Origin: a virus
Virus record (IMG/VR): IMGVR_UViG_3300025617_000013
Location: 1 to 64,000 of that record
Reading direction: 5' to 3' (one strand)
Length of the DNA stretch: 64,000 bases
Numbering within the stretch: position 1 is the stretch's first letter; every line of letters starts with the position of its first letter. Positions 36,387 to 43,433 of the stretch are shown here, in pieces. The position numbers were made by a program, and so were the translations under genes. Below the pieces are notes generated by a model. That model was given only the letters and a program-made list of their open reading frames with translations. It ran no database searches and was not told the origin of the DNA.

Positions 36387-36406
36387 GAATATTTTTCTTA
36401 TATTAA
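36376..36406 (+). promoter_or_regulatory. Host-type promoter, TTG-N20-TATATTAA
   Basis: TTG at 36376-36378 lies inside the last codons of the kinase-like gene. It is followed by 20 bases and TATATTAA at 36399-36406, preceded by TTTCT. It also reads as TTGACA-N17-TATATT. It drives the primase operon. Confidence 0.75.
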
Positions 36407-36432
36407 ACTAATAACTAGTTACAGAACATAGT

Positions 36433-37356
36433 ATGGATTATACATTCCTACTCGGCTCTATTGAGAATATATTAGGGAAGTCTCATAAAAGAGCTAGAGC
36501 AAACCACGCCTTTCATTGCCCTTTCTGCAATCACAGAAAGCCAAAGTTAGAGATCAACATGGAGACTAATGAAAAAGGTCATAATCCATGGGAATGCTGG
36601 GTTTGCCAGACTAGAGGACGAACAATCAGATCTTTACTAAAGCAGTTAAAAACTCCTAGAGAACAAGCAGCCGAAGTCCTCAAATACCTTCCTAAAGGTT
36701 CGCAAATAGAGTATAAACAGCTATCTATAGTAGAACTACCAAAGGAATACCAAGAATTATATTCTGCTTCACCAACATCAGTTATAGCTAATATAGTAAA
36801 ACAATACCTATATGAACGAGGACTTACCGACAATGATTTTATTAAATACAGTGTTGGATACTGCACAACTGGAGAATATGGAGGAAGAGTCATTATCCCA
36901 AGTTATACTTCATCCGGTACGCTCAACTTTTTTATTGCAAGAACTTTTGACGGAAGCTATTATAAGTACAAGAATCCAGAAGCTTCCAAAGACATAATAT
37001 TTTTTGAGAATCTAATTAACTGGAATGCACCTATTATACTATGTGAAGGAGTATTTGACGCTATAGCAATACGTCGAAATGCTATACCGATTTTAGGTAA
37101 AAGCATATCTAACGAACTTTATAAAAAGATTATAACAAGCAAAGTAAGAGATATCTACATTGCTTTAGATAATGATGCTAAAGATAGAGCATTACAAATA
37201 GCAGAACAATTTTTAAATAACGGTAAAAGAGTTTTTATAGTTGAGATGGAGGATAAAGATCCTTCCGAAATGGGTTTTCGAACTTTTACCAAATATATAC
37301 AATCAGCAGAAGAATTAGATTTATCTCGTCTAATGATGCATAAACTAGATCTATGA
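36433..37356 (+). CDS. DNA primase, zinc-finger plus TOPRIM
   Basis: A 307-residue DnaG/gp61-type primase. The zinc ribbon is C29-x2-C32 (HCPFCNHRKPK) and C55-x2-C58 (WECWVCQTRG). The catalytic TOPRIM fold shows E205 (LCEGVFDAIAI) and D246-x-D248 (IALDNDAKDRA). It would make RNA primers for lagging-strand replication with a helicase encoded elsewhere. It is shorter than host DnaG (about 600 residues), as usual for phages. It is co-transcribed with the following nuclease through an ATGA overlap. Confidence 0.9.
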   Translation: MDYTFLLGSIENILGKSHKRARANHAFHCPFCNHRKPKLEINMETNEKGHNPWECWVCQTRGRTIRSLLKQLKTPREQAAEVLKYLPKGSQIEYKQLSIVELPKEYQELYSASPTSVIANIVKQYLYERGLTDNDFIKYSVGYCTTGEYGGRVIIPSYTSSGTLNFFIARTFDGSYYKYKNPEASKDIIFFENLINWNAPIILCEGVFDAIAIRRNAIPILGKSISNELYKKIITSKVRDIYIALDNDAKDRALQIAEQFLNNGKRVFIVEMEDKDPSEMGFRTFTKYIQSAEELDLSRLMMHKLDL

Positions 37357-38135
37357 TCAAACAAGGAATGAATATTCTCGAACAAAACGAGAAGAAAAGA
37401 TTAGACTTTCAACCACAGTTGAAACAAATTAATTTTTTAGACAGAAGAGTTTACAAAAGATCGGAAGGAGTATACTATCCCTCTGTAACTACCATACTCC
37501 AATATATGCCCAAGAATAAGTTTTTTGAGTCTTGGCTCAAAGACGTTGGGCATAATGCCGATCTTATTATGAGAAGAGCAGGTAAACAAGGTACTCAAGT
37601 ACATGAAGCTTGTGAAAAACTAATCTTAGGAGAAGAGGTTTCTTGGATGGACGATTATGGTAATGCTAAATATTCCCAAATAGTATGGGAAATGATTTTA
37701 AAGTTCCATGATTTCTGGACCACACATAAACCAGAACTTATTTCTGCCGAAGAATTTGTATGGTCAGATGAACATAAGTATGCAGGTACAGCTGATATTG
37801 TATGTAAAATGAACGGTGAGATTTGGTTATTAGATATTAAGACCTCCAACTCTATCCATAAATCTTATGATTTACAGTTAGCTTCTTATGCTAAGGCATT
37901 AGGAGAATCTAAAGGAGTTAATATTGAAAGAACTGGTATTATCTGGTTGAAAGCTCAATCTAGAGGTCCATCTAAACAGAAGAACGTTATTCAAGGTAAA
38001 GGATGGAAACTATTACAGATAGATGAAATCGATAAAAACTTTGAACTGTTTCAAATGATTTATAAGCTATACAGTTTAGAGAACCCTAATACAGAACCTA
38101 TTTATAATAGTTATCCAACTACTCTAAAACTATAA
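37353..38135 (+). CDS. PD-(D/E)XK exonuclease, RecB/Cas4-like
   Basis: A 260-residue nuclease. Visible motifs are H84 (GTQVHEACEKL), E133-E134 (SAEEFVW), D148 (YAGTADIVCKM), D161-I-K163 (WLLDIKTSNS) and the Q175-L-A-S-Y helix. Together these are the RecB-family PD-(D/E)XK active site and its helper helix. Substrates in the family are DNA ends or single strands. Its place behind the primase suggests replication or recombination, possibly processing replication intermediates. The first residues (MIKQGMNILEQ) loosely resemble the head-targeting peptide. Confidence 0.88.
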   Translation: MIKQGMNILEQNEKKRLDFQPQLKQINFLDRRVYKRSEGVYYPSVTTILQYMPKNKFFESWLKDVGHNADLIMRRAGKQGTQVHEACEKLILGEEVSWMDDYGNAKYSQIVWEMILKFHDFWTTHKPELISAEEFVWSDEHKYAGTADIVCKMNGEIWLLDIKTSNSIHKSYDLQLASYAKALGESKGVNIERTGIIWLKAQSRGPSKQKNVIQGKGWKLLQIDEIDKNFELFQMIYKLYSLENPNTEPIYNSYPTTLKL

Positions 38136-38187
38136 GAGCAAAGGTTAAGATTATAGAGTATAGGGAAAATTAAAATTATAAACAGAT

Positions 38188-39129
38188 ATGATAAAACTAT
38201 CAGACATAATCTTAGAACAAAACAGTAGGCCAAAAGCTGTAATTATGGCAGGAGGAGCAGGTTCAGGTAAGACCTACCTACTCAACCAGTTAGGACTAGA
38301 CAGTCTACTCAATCTCAACCCAGACAAGTACATAGAGGATCCCAACCATCCTTACTATAATAAACTAGGTCCAGCAGCCAGCCAAGTAGCCAAAGACGCA
38401 GCAGCAGCAGCAGAAGAAGGTACTAGCTTTGTATGGGATACCACTGCATCTGGTGCTAGATTTGAAAAGCAGCTAGATGACCTGCTTGCAAAAGGATACG
38501 ATGTATATATGGTAATGGTGTATGCACACCCAATGATATCTTATGTTTCTAATTTTATGGCTAGAGACAGAAATATACCTGCAGATGCTGTATTCTCTAC
38601 TTGGAGAAATATCTACCAGAAAATAGAAGATTATAATAGAAAACTTAAAGGTAACTTATCTATTTTTGTTTCTGATAGAGGAGGTAAATATAAGAAAGAA
38701 ATAGAAGGATTCGATACTGCAGCCAAAAGTGGTTTAAGTGGAGTAAAAGACTACTTAGAAAAATTTAACGAAAAAAACAGTATTGGAGGTTCGTCTTTCT
38801 TTAAACCAGTAGAAATGTCTACTGAAGAAGAAGAGGAGTTTAAAAAAGAAGTAGGAAGTATAGACTGGAATAAAGATAATAGATCTGAAGATAAAGCTAT
38901 AAAAACAGCATTCTTAAAAGCTTACCGAAAAAATGGTGTAGGACCTGGTCAAGATAAACTTAGAGATGCAGTTAAAAAGTATAGAGTAAGTAGTGAAAAA
39001 AGAAAGCAATCTGCTGATGAAGTATTAGATAATATTATCGATATGATATATAATCCTACTTTTCAAGAAAAACTTAAACACTCTACCCCTAAGGAAATAG
39101 ATCAAAAAGTACAAACATTCTTAGCATGA
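38188..39129 (+). CDS. Zeta-toxin-like P-loop kinase with head-targeting-like N-terminus
   Basis: The start MIKLSDIILE-QNSRP is the clearest copy of the capsid-targeting-like peptide. A P-loop follows at 22-29 (GGAGSGKT), then LNPDKYIEDPNHPYY, AAAAAEEGTSFVWDTTASGA and a KGYDVYMVMVYAHP strand, the order seen in zeta-toxin and polynucleotide-kinase-like enzymes. Zeta toxins phosphorylate UDP-N-acetylglucosamine, while related enzymes act on nucleic-acid ends. The substrate here cannot be told. The C-terminal third is charged and helical and may be a separate domain. It overlaps the next gene by ATGA. Confidence 0.75.
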   Translation: MIKLSDIILEQNSRPKAVIMAGGAGSGKTYLLNQLGLDSLLNLNPDKYIEDPNHPYYNKLGPAASQVAKDAAAAAEEGTSFVWDTTASGARFEKQLDDLLAKGYDVYMVMVYAHPMISYVSNFMARDRNIPADAVFSTWRNIYQKIEDYNRKLKGNLSIFVSDRGGKYKKEIEGFDTAAKSGLSGVKDYLEKFNEKNSIGGSSFFKPVEMSTEEEEEFKKEVGSIDWNKDNRSEDKAIKTAFLKAYRKNGVGPGQDKLRDAVKKYRVSSEKRKQSADEVLDNIIDMIYNPTFQEKLKHSTPKEIDQKVQTFLA

Positions 39130-40181
39130 TAGCATTATACCCAGGAGCTTACAAACCACCTCATAGAGGACATTTCAACGTAGTAAAATCTTTACTTGAC
39201 GGTTCATATAATGGTGCTGTATATAATAAAGATAATTATAAAGAAACCGGAGCTGAACTTCTTAAAGGTAAAAGAGAGAATAAACCTAAGATAAATAAAG
39301 TTATTATATTTGTAGGAGGCGGTGAGAGAAACGGTATAACTAAGGAAGAGTCGATGTCTATATGGAACATTTACGCTAAGTATTTAGGTAATGTTGAAAT
39401 TGTAGATGGACAGAAAAATCCAATGTTTGCTGCTAAGGATCACGCACAAGCAAATCCGAAAGAAGAATTTGTAGCGGTAACAGGGATTAGAGGTGAAAAA
39501 GATTTTGTAGATTTAAAAAGAGTTACCACTTTTAAGAATGCACCTAACGTTCAAGGATTAGCTTTAACAGCAGCACCGGGATCCGGAGTAAGAGCAACAG
39601 ATTTTAGGAATAATATACTCTCAGGTAATTTAGATAAAATTACCGACTTCTTTCCTGAAGAATTATCTAGAGAAGAAATACTTAATATATTAACAGATTT
39701 GAAAGACAAGATAGTAGCTGAAATTTTAGCTTCTAATATTGAAGGATTTGTAGAAGGTTATTTTAAAGAAACTGAAAGTATTGAAGAAGTTATACAAGAA
39801 CAACAGTCCGGCCCTCAATTAAAAGACTATATTACTTCTTTAACAGAGTATATGTTAGAATTAGGGATGAATATTACTCCACTACCGGAAGTTAAATTAA
39901 GAAGAGATGAAGCCAATGCTGCTAACTTTTTCGGTAGAACAGCATACTATGACCCTAATGCAAGAGAAGTAGTACTTTATATAACAGGTAGACACGATAA
40001 GGATATAGTAAGATCATATGCTCATGAAATGATTCATCATATGCAAAACCTTCAAGGTACCTTACACAATATACAAACTCAGGATACTAACGAAGATGAT
40101 AAGCTTTTAGAATTAGAAAAAGAAGCATATACGTTAGGTAATATTACTTTCCGTAACTGGGAAGATGGTTTAAAAAACTGA
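39126..40181 (+). CDS. Nucleotidyltransferase-zinc metallopeptidase fusion
   Basis: Residues 1-190 are a cytidylyltransferase-like fold: YPGAYKPPHRGHFNVV with H13-x-x-H16, GGGERNGITKEESMSIW, and a late GSGVRATDFRNNIL segment. In the superfamily these residues bind NTP and form an activated product. Residues 230-351 end in a zincin motif H300-E301-x2-H304 (SYAHEMIHHMQN) and E333 as a probable third ligand (LEKEAYTLG). The two domains are joined around residue 224 by IEEVIQEQQSGP, which contains a possible prohead-protease site. Such a pairing is unusual. Substrates are unknown. Confidence 0.75.
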   Translation: MIALYPGAYKPPHRGHFNVVKSLLDGSYNGAVYNKDNYKETGAELLKGKRENKPKINKVIIFVGGGERNGITKEESMSIWNIYAKYLGNVEIVDGQKNPMFAAKDHAQANPKEEFVAVTGIRGEKDFVDLKRVTTFKNAPNVQGLALTAAPGSGVRATDFRNNILSGNLDKITDFFPEELSREEILNILTDLKDKIVAEILASNIEGFVEGYFKETESIEEVIQEQQSGPQLKDYITSLTEYMLELGMNITPLPEVKLRRDEANAANFFGRTAYYDPNAREVVLYITGRHDKDIVRSYAHEMIHHMQNLQGTLHNIQTQDTNEDDKLLELEKEAYTLGNITFRNWEDGLKN

Positions 40182-40189
40182 TAAAAAAG

Positions 40190-40220
40190 TTGGAAAATTG
40201 CATAAAAGTTCGTATATTAA
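40190..40220 (+). promoter_or_regulatory. Host-type promoter, TTG-N20-TATATTAA
   Basis: TTG at 40190-40192, 20 bases, TATATTAA at 40213-40220, preceded by GTTCG. Its leader ends in AAAGGTTTT before the ATG at 40251. Confidence 0.75.
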
Positions 40221-40250
40221 GTATGTTAATTAACGCTAAATAAAGGTTTT

Positions 40251-40841
40251 ATGAATACAAGTATTGTAGATTTATTAGAAGCTTATCCGCTTCCTGAACA
40301 AAAAGAAACTCCTCCATATAAGATTTACTGTGATATGGACGGTGTATTAACTGATTTCGAAAAAAGATTTCATGAAAAACTTAATGAAGTAGGTCCTGAT
40401 TATTATCCATTAAAAGATATTAAAAAGGTAGTTAAACCTAAAGACTTTGAAGCTATATTTGGTATTGAAGAATTTTGGAACTTTATAGACGGTATAGTAG
40501 GAATTGGTTTTTGGGTAGGTATGGATTGGATGCCTCAAGGAAAAGCACTATGGAACTTCATCTCTCCTTACAAACCAGAACTACTTACTTCTCCTTCAAG
40601 AGATAATGCTTCTAGATTAGGTAAAAATTTATGGGCTAAAAACCAACTAAGCCCTAAACCAAGAGTAATTTTCGCCTACTCTAAAGATAAACAGAGATAT
40701 GCTAATGCTAATAGTATATTAATAGACGACAAAAAATCAAATATTGAACAGTGGATAGCAAAAGGAGGAATCGCTTTTAGAGTTAAAGACGGTGACATCG
40801 GTCCTGTTATTCAAGGACTAAAAGAACTAGGTTATGAATGA
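40251..40841 (+). CDS. HAD-superfamily phosphatase, 5'-nucleotidase-like
   Basis: A 196-residue HAD enzyme: motif I D28-M-D30 (YCDMDGVLTDF), motif II T113 (LLTSPSRDNA), motif IV D159-D160 (SILIDDKKSNIEQW). It resembles phage and bacterial 5'(3')-deoxyribonucleotidases and may balance nucleotide pools. The first ten residues (MNTSIVDLLE-AYPLPEQ) end in an L-L-E site like the head-targeting peptides. It has its own host-type promoter and the AAAGGTT leader, so it is probably expressed early or throughout. It overlaps the next gene by 8 bases. Confidence 0.8.
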   Translation: MNTSIVDLLEAYPLPEQKETPPYKIYCDMDGVLTDFEKRFHEKLNEVGPDYYPLKDIKKVVKPKDFEAIFGIEEFWNFIDGIVGIGFWVGMDWMPQGKALWNFISPYKPELLTSPSRDNASRLGKNLWAKNQLSPKPRVIFAYSKDKQRYANANSILIDDKKSNIEQWIAKGGIAFRVKDGDIGPVIQGLKELGYE

Positions 40842-41409
40842 AAGCGCTCTTAAAAAAGAGTTTAACAGATCAGATGTAGAGAGGATAAGAAACTTAGTTA
40901 ATAAGGATTTTACGTCTGGTACTAAATCTCAATCTGGATATAAGAAAACTTCTAAAAGATATAAAGAAGGTGATGTTTGGGAAGAAGGTGGAAAACAATG
41001 GACCATTAAGAACGGCCTTAGACAGAACATTACTAAATTAGATGCAGCTAAAAAAGCAGCACAAGTACCATTAAAATGCCCTAAATGTAGCGGCTCAATG
41101 TCTTACCATCTCAGTAAAAAGATTTATAAGATAAACAAGATGTGTTTTAATTGTTTTATAGATTATGAAGCTGAATTAAGAAGAAATGGTCTTTACGAGG
41201 ATTACTTAATACACGCTAGAAAAGGTAACCTTAAATACTTTATTAAGGAACTAGAAGAAAAGTTTGCAGAAGCTTTAGAATACGACGATACTTTCGTAAC
41301 TGAACAAGGTGATATAGAGTCATGGAATACAAATAAAAGTATTAATCGAAATCAGATGACCGAAAAGTTTAAAGAATATATAAGTTACCTGAGAAGTAAG
41401 CTTGATTAG
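40834..41409 (+). CDS. Zinc-ribbon protein, 191 aa, unknown
   Basis: A central zinc-ribbon is visible: C-x2-C (LKCPKCSGSM, about residues 87-90) and C-x2-C (MCFNCFIDYE, about 107-110). The N-terminal part is basic with EGDVWEEGGKQWTIKNGLRQ, a beta hairpin that I associate with small conserved proteins of T4-like phages. The C-terminal third is helical (EDYLIHARKGNLKYFIKELE). Zinc-ribbon proteins often bind DNA or a packaging partner. It overlaps the HAD gene by 8 bases. Confidence 0.72.
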   Translation: MNESALKKEFNRSDVERIRNLVNKDFTSGTKSQSGYKKTSKRYKEGDVWEEGGKQWTIKNGLRQNITKLDAAKKAAQVPLKCPKCSGSMSYHLSKKIYKINKMCFNCFIDYEAELRRNGLYEDYLIHARKGNLKYFIKELEEKFAEALEYDDTFVTEQGDIESWNTNKSINRNQMTEKFKEYISYLRSKLD

Positions 41410-41412
41410 TAT

Positions 41413-41427
41413 ATATTTATATTTATA
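41413..41427 (+). promoter_or_regulatory. Two overlapping late motifs (ATATTTATA/TATTTATA)
   Basis: ATATTTATA at 41413-41421 and TATTTATA at 41420-41427, 25 bases before the ATG at 41453. Confidence 0.5.
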
Positions 41428-41452
41428 TACTACTTTATATTTTTAAAGCCTT

Positions 41453-41812
41453 ATGACACAAAAAGAACTGCTAGAATCAGTATTATCTGAGCTTGTACAT
41501 ATTAAGAAGCATATGCCAAACGGCGAGCTTAAAGCAATGCTTATAGATGTAAAAGACCTAAAAGAAGATATGTCTGACCTTAAATTTACACTACTTAACC
41601 CAGAAAATGGTGTGATAGTTAAGACAAATCAAAATACTGAATTCAGAAAATTCATGCAAGGAAACGAGAAAGAGTTTCAAGCCAAAATGATAGAGTTAGC
41701 AGAATTCAAAAGATGGAAAGAAGGAGTAAATAAAGCCCTTTGGATATTATTTACAGTACTTGCAGGTGTTGTAATTAAACTTTTATCTGAAGTCCTTAAA
41801 TCAGGAGCATAA
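41453..41812 (+). CDS. Coiled-coil protein with C-terminal membrane helix, 119 aa
   Basis: Residues 1-90 are helical and charged (ELLESVLSELVHIKKHMPNG, MSDLKFTLLNPENGVIVKTN). Residues 95-113 are a membrane helix (LWILFTVLAGVVIKLLSEV). This layout resembles XhlA-type holin helpers, which anchor by a C-terminal helix, but there is no lysin gene nearby. The N-terminus (MTQKELLESVLSE) also has an L-L-E site. It shares a TAATG overlap with the next gene. A lysis or membrane-docking role is a guess. Confidence 0.65.
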   Translation: MTQKELLESVLSELVHIKKHMPNGELKAMLIDVKDLKEDMSDLKFTLLNPENGVIVKTNQNTEFRKFMQGNEKEFQAKMIELAEFKRWKEGVNKALWILFTVLAGVVIKLLSEVLKSGA

Positions 41813-42366
41813 TGTCAAACACTAAAAAGAAGATACCTGCAGATATACAAGCTTTTATGAGGGAACTCATACAGGAATCTTTACGTGATTGGTTTAAAAA
41901 AGAAAAGTGGGTTAGAATATCGTCATCTGGTAATATAGCAGGTCCTTGCGGAACATCTAAAAATAAGAAGAATCCAGATAGATGCTTACCCAAAGCAAAG
42001 GCACAGAGTTTAACTAAAGGCCAAAGAGCCGCTACTGCAGCTAAGAAAAAGAAAGCAGGAGCTAAAGGTAAACAGGTAGTACCGAATACAAAAAAAGGAA
42101 AAGTAACAAAAGCATATGTTAGAGAAATGATACATCAAGTTATCATGGAAAAAGATGATAGATGTACTCGCATTGCTAAACGTAAATACGATACCTGGCC
42201 ATCAGCTTATGCTTCAGGAGCAGTAGTTAGATGTAGAAGAGGTGAAATCTGGAAAGGAGTAAAAGAAGAAACTCTTGATGAAATGAATTGCAAGTACGGT
42301 AAGTATTACTGCACAACCGATAAAAAATATAAGTGTAGAAAAGGACCTAAAAAGTCCAAAAATTAA
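41812..42366 (+). CDS. Basic Cys-containing protein, 184 aa
   Basis: A very basic protein of two parts. The first begins FMRELIQESLRDWFKKEKW, with a possible cut after IQE, and includes RISSSGNIAGPCGTSKNKKN and a Lys/Ala-rich stretch. The second starts with KAYVREMIHQVIMEKDDRCT and contains DTWPSAYASGAVVRC and CKYGKYYCTTDKKYKCRKG, with several Cys that may bind zinc. The composition suggests DNA binding inside the head. I recall the GPCGTSK and WPSAYASG motifs from marine phage proteins of unknown function. Confidence 0.72.
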   Translation: MSNTKKKIPADIQAFMRELIQESLRDWFKKEKWVRISSSGNIAGPCGTSKNKKNPDRCLPKAKAQSLTKGQRAATAAKKKKAGAKGKQVVPNTKKGKVTKAYVREMIHQVIMEKDDRCTRIAKRKYDTWPSAYASGAVVRCRRGEIWKGVKEETLDEMNCKYGKYYCTTDKKYKCRKGPKKSKN

Positions 42367-42374
42367 ATAAAGAA

Positions 42375-42572
42375 ATGCCCGTAAAACTAAAACCCAGCAT
42401 TAAGCAGTACTTAAAAGATAAAAATGGTAAACAGACTAGTACCTGGGTGTGGGTACATTATACGGTGAAAAATACACCTACAGTTGAGTTGAAAAAGTAT
42501 TATGAAAATCCATCTTTTTCAAGAAAAAAACAAGTAATTAAAAGAGAATTAGAAAGAAGAAATGCCATTTAA
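42375..42572 (+). CDS. Small basic protein, 65 aa
   Basis: A 65-residue Lys-rich protein (MPVKLKPSIKQYLKDKNGKQ ... STWVWVHYTVKNTPTVELKK) with a beta hairpin core and a helical end. It overlaps the next gene by 11 bases. Basic size and neighbours suggest a nucleic-acid-binding internal protein. I recognise no family. Confidence 0.65.
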   Translation: MPVKLKPSIKQYLKDKNGKQTSTWVWVHYTVKNTPTVELKKYYENPSFSRKKQVIKRELERRNAI

Positions 42573-42768
42573 AAAGTCACAATTAAGAGAGTTAGTATTA
42601 GAAGTTATGTACGAAGGAGTACATGACCCTGTTAAACCTGGCATTCTTAAAAAAAGACTCGGCAAACTTTCTTGCTCAAAAGTAAGATCAGCTAAATCTG
42701 GTCTCAAGAATAAAGGAACGCATTATGCTAAAGCGTTACAACGTTATTTAAATTATCATTGTCAATGA
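42562..42768 (+). CDS. Small basic protein with head-targeting-like N-terminus, 68 aa
   Basis: The product opens MPFKKSQLRELVLEVMYEG, with a V-L-E site at residues 12-14. It continues as a basic helical domain (LKKRLGKLSCSKVRSAKSGL, THYAKALQRYLNYHCQ). I recall the latter part from marine T4-like phages as a conserved protein of unknown function. If cut after the VLE site, a 54-residue basic protein would remain in the head, similar in size to T4 internal proteins. It overlaps the following gene by ATGA. Confidence 0.7.
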   Translation: MPFKKSQLRELVLEVMYEGVHDPVKPGILKKRLGKLSCSKVRSAKSGLKNKGTHYAKALQRYLNYHCQ

Positions 42769-43394
42769 AATTAACCAACAATAAGTTACACAGAAATGCA
42801 TATTTTTTAGATCCCACAGAAGAGATAGAGACTCTAAAAAATCCAAAGAGTGTAGACTTATTTGATCAAAACGGTTACCATTTGACAAAAGCAGAACAAG
42901 CTTTCTTAACTTACAACGGATATACCCCTATTGAAAGAAGACATGAAGATTGTCTAAGATACGATTGGCTAACTTGGGATAAGAGAGAAGGTGCACATAT
43001 TAATCATTCTGATTTATTCGAAAGAAAAGGATTCTACTCAACAGCTCTAGAACAAATTACAGCCATCGCTGAAGAATTTAATCCTATGTTATGGAAATTA
43101 GTTAAAATGAAACCTAAATGGGGAATAGATATTTCTATAGATTACACTTCTAAGGATGCTGTATTTGAAGTATTTCACTACGAATGGGATTCTTTTGACT
43201 TCTGTAAAGTTATGGAAAAAAAACAAGAGATCGAACAATTTGTTTTAAATCAAGATTGGGATGATGTAGCAAAAAAACTATGGAAGAAAAGAAATCAATG
43301 GTATGATTTAAATTTCTTTGAACAAACACAATGGAGAACAGATTATTTTGGATTATCCCCTGAAAAGTTTAAAAACGTTATTTGGGAAGATTAA
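42765..43394 (+). CDS. Acidic/aromatic protein, 209 aa, unknown
   Basis: The start is set at the ATG at 42765, which overlaps the preceding stop (ATGA), rather than a TTG two codons earlier. The product is rich in Trp, Phe, Asp and Glu (CLRYDWLTWDKREGAHINHS, VFEVFHYEWDSFDFCKVMEK). It shows no catalytic pattern I recognise, no signal peptide and no membrane segment. It is the last gene before the late promoter at 43396. Confidence 0.68.
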   Translation: MKLTNNKLHRNAYFLDPTEEIETLKNPKSVDLFDQNGYHLTKAEQAFLTYNGYTPIERRHEDCLRYDWLTWDKREGAHINHSDLFERKGFYSTALEQITAIAEEFNPMLWKLVKMKPKWGIDISIDYTSKDAVFEVFHYEWDSFDFCKVMEKKQEIEQFVLNQDWDDVAKKLWKKRNQWYDLNFFEQTQWRTDYFGLSPEKFKNVIWED

Positions 43395-43395
43395 T

Positions 43396-43410
43396 CTATT
43401 TATTTATATA
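43396..43410 (+). promoter_or_regulatory. Late promoter motif CTATTTATTTATATA
   Basis: Two overlapping TATTTAT copies 23 bases before the ATG at 43434, directly after the preceding stop. Confidence 0.65.
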
Positions 43411-43433
43411 GCTATACAATAAAACACACTACG

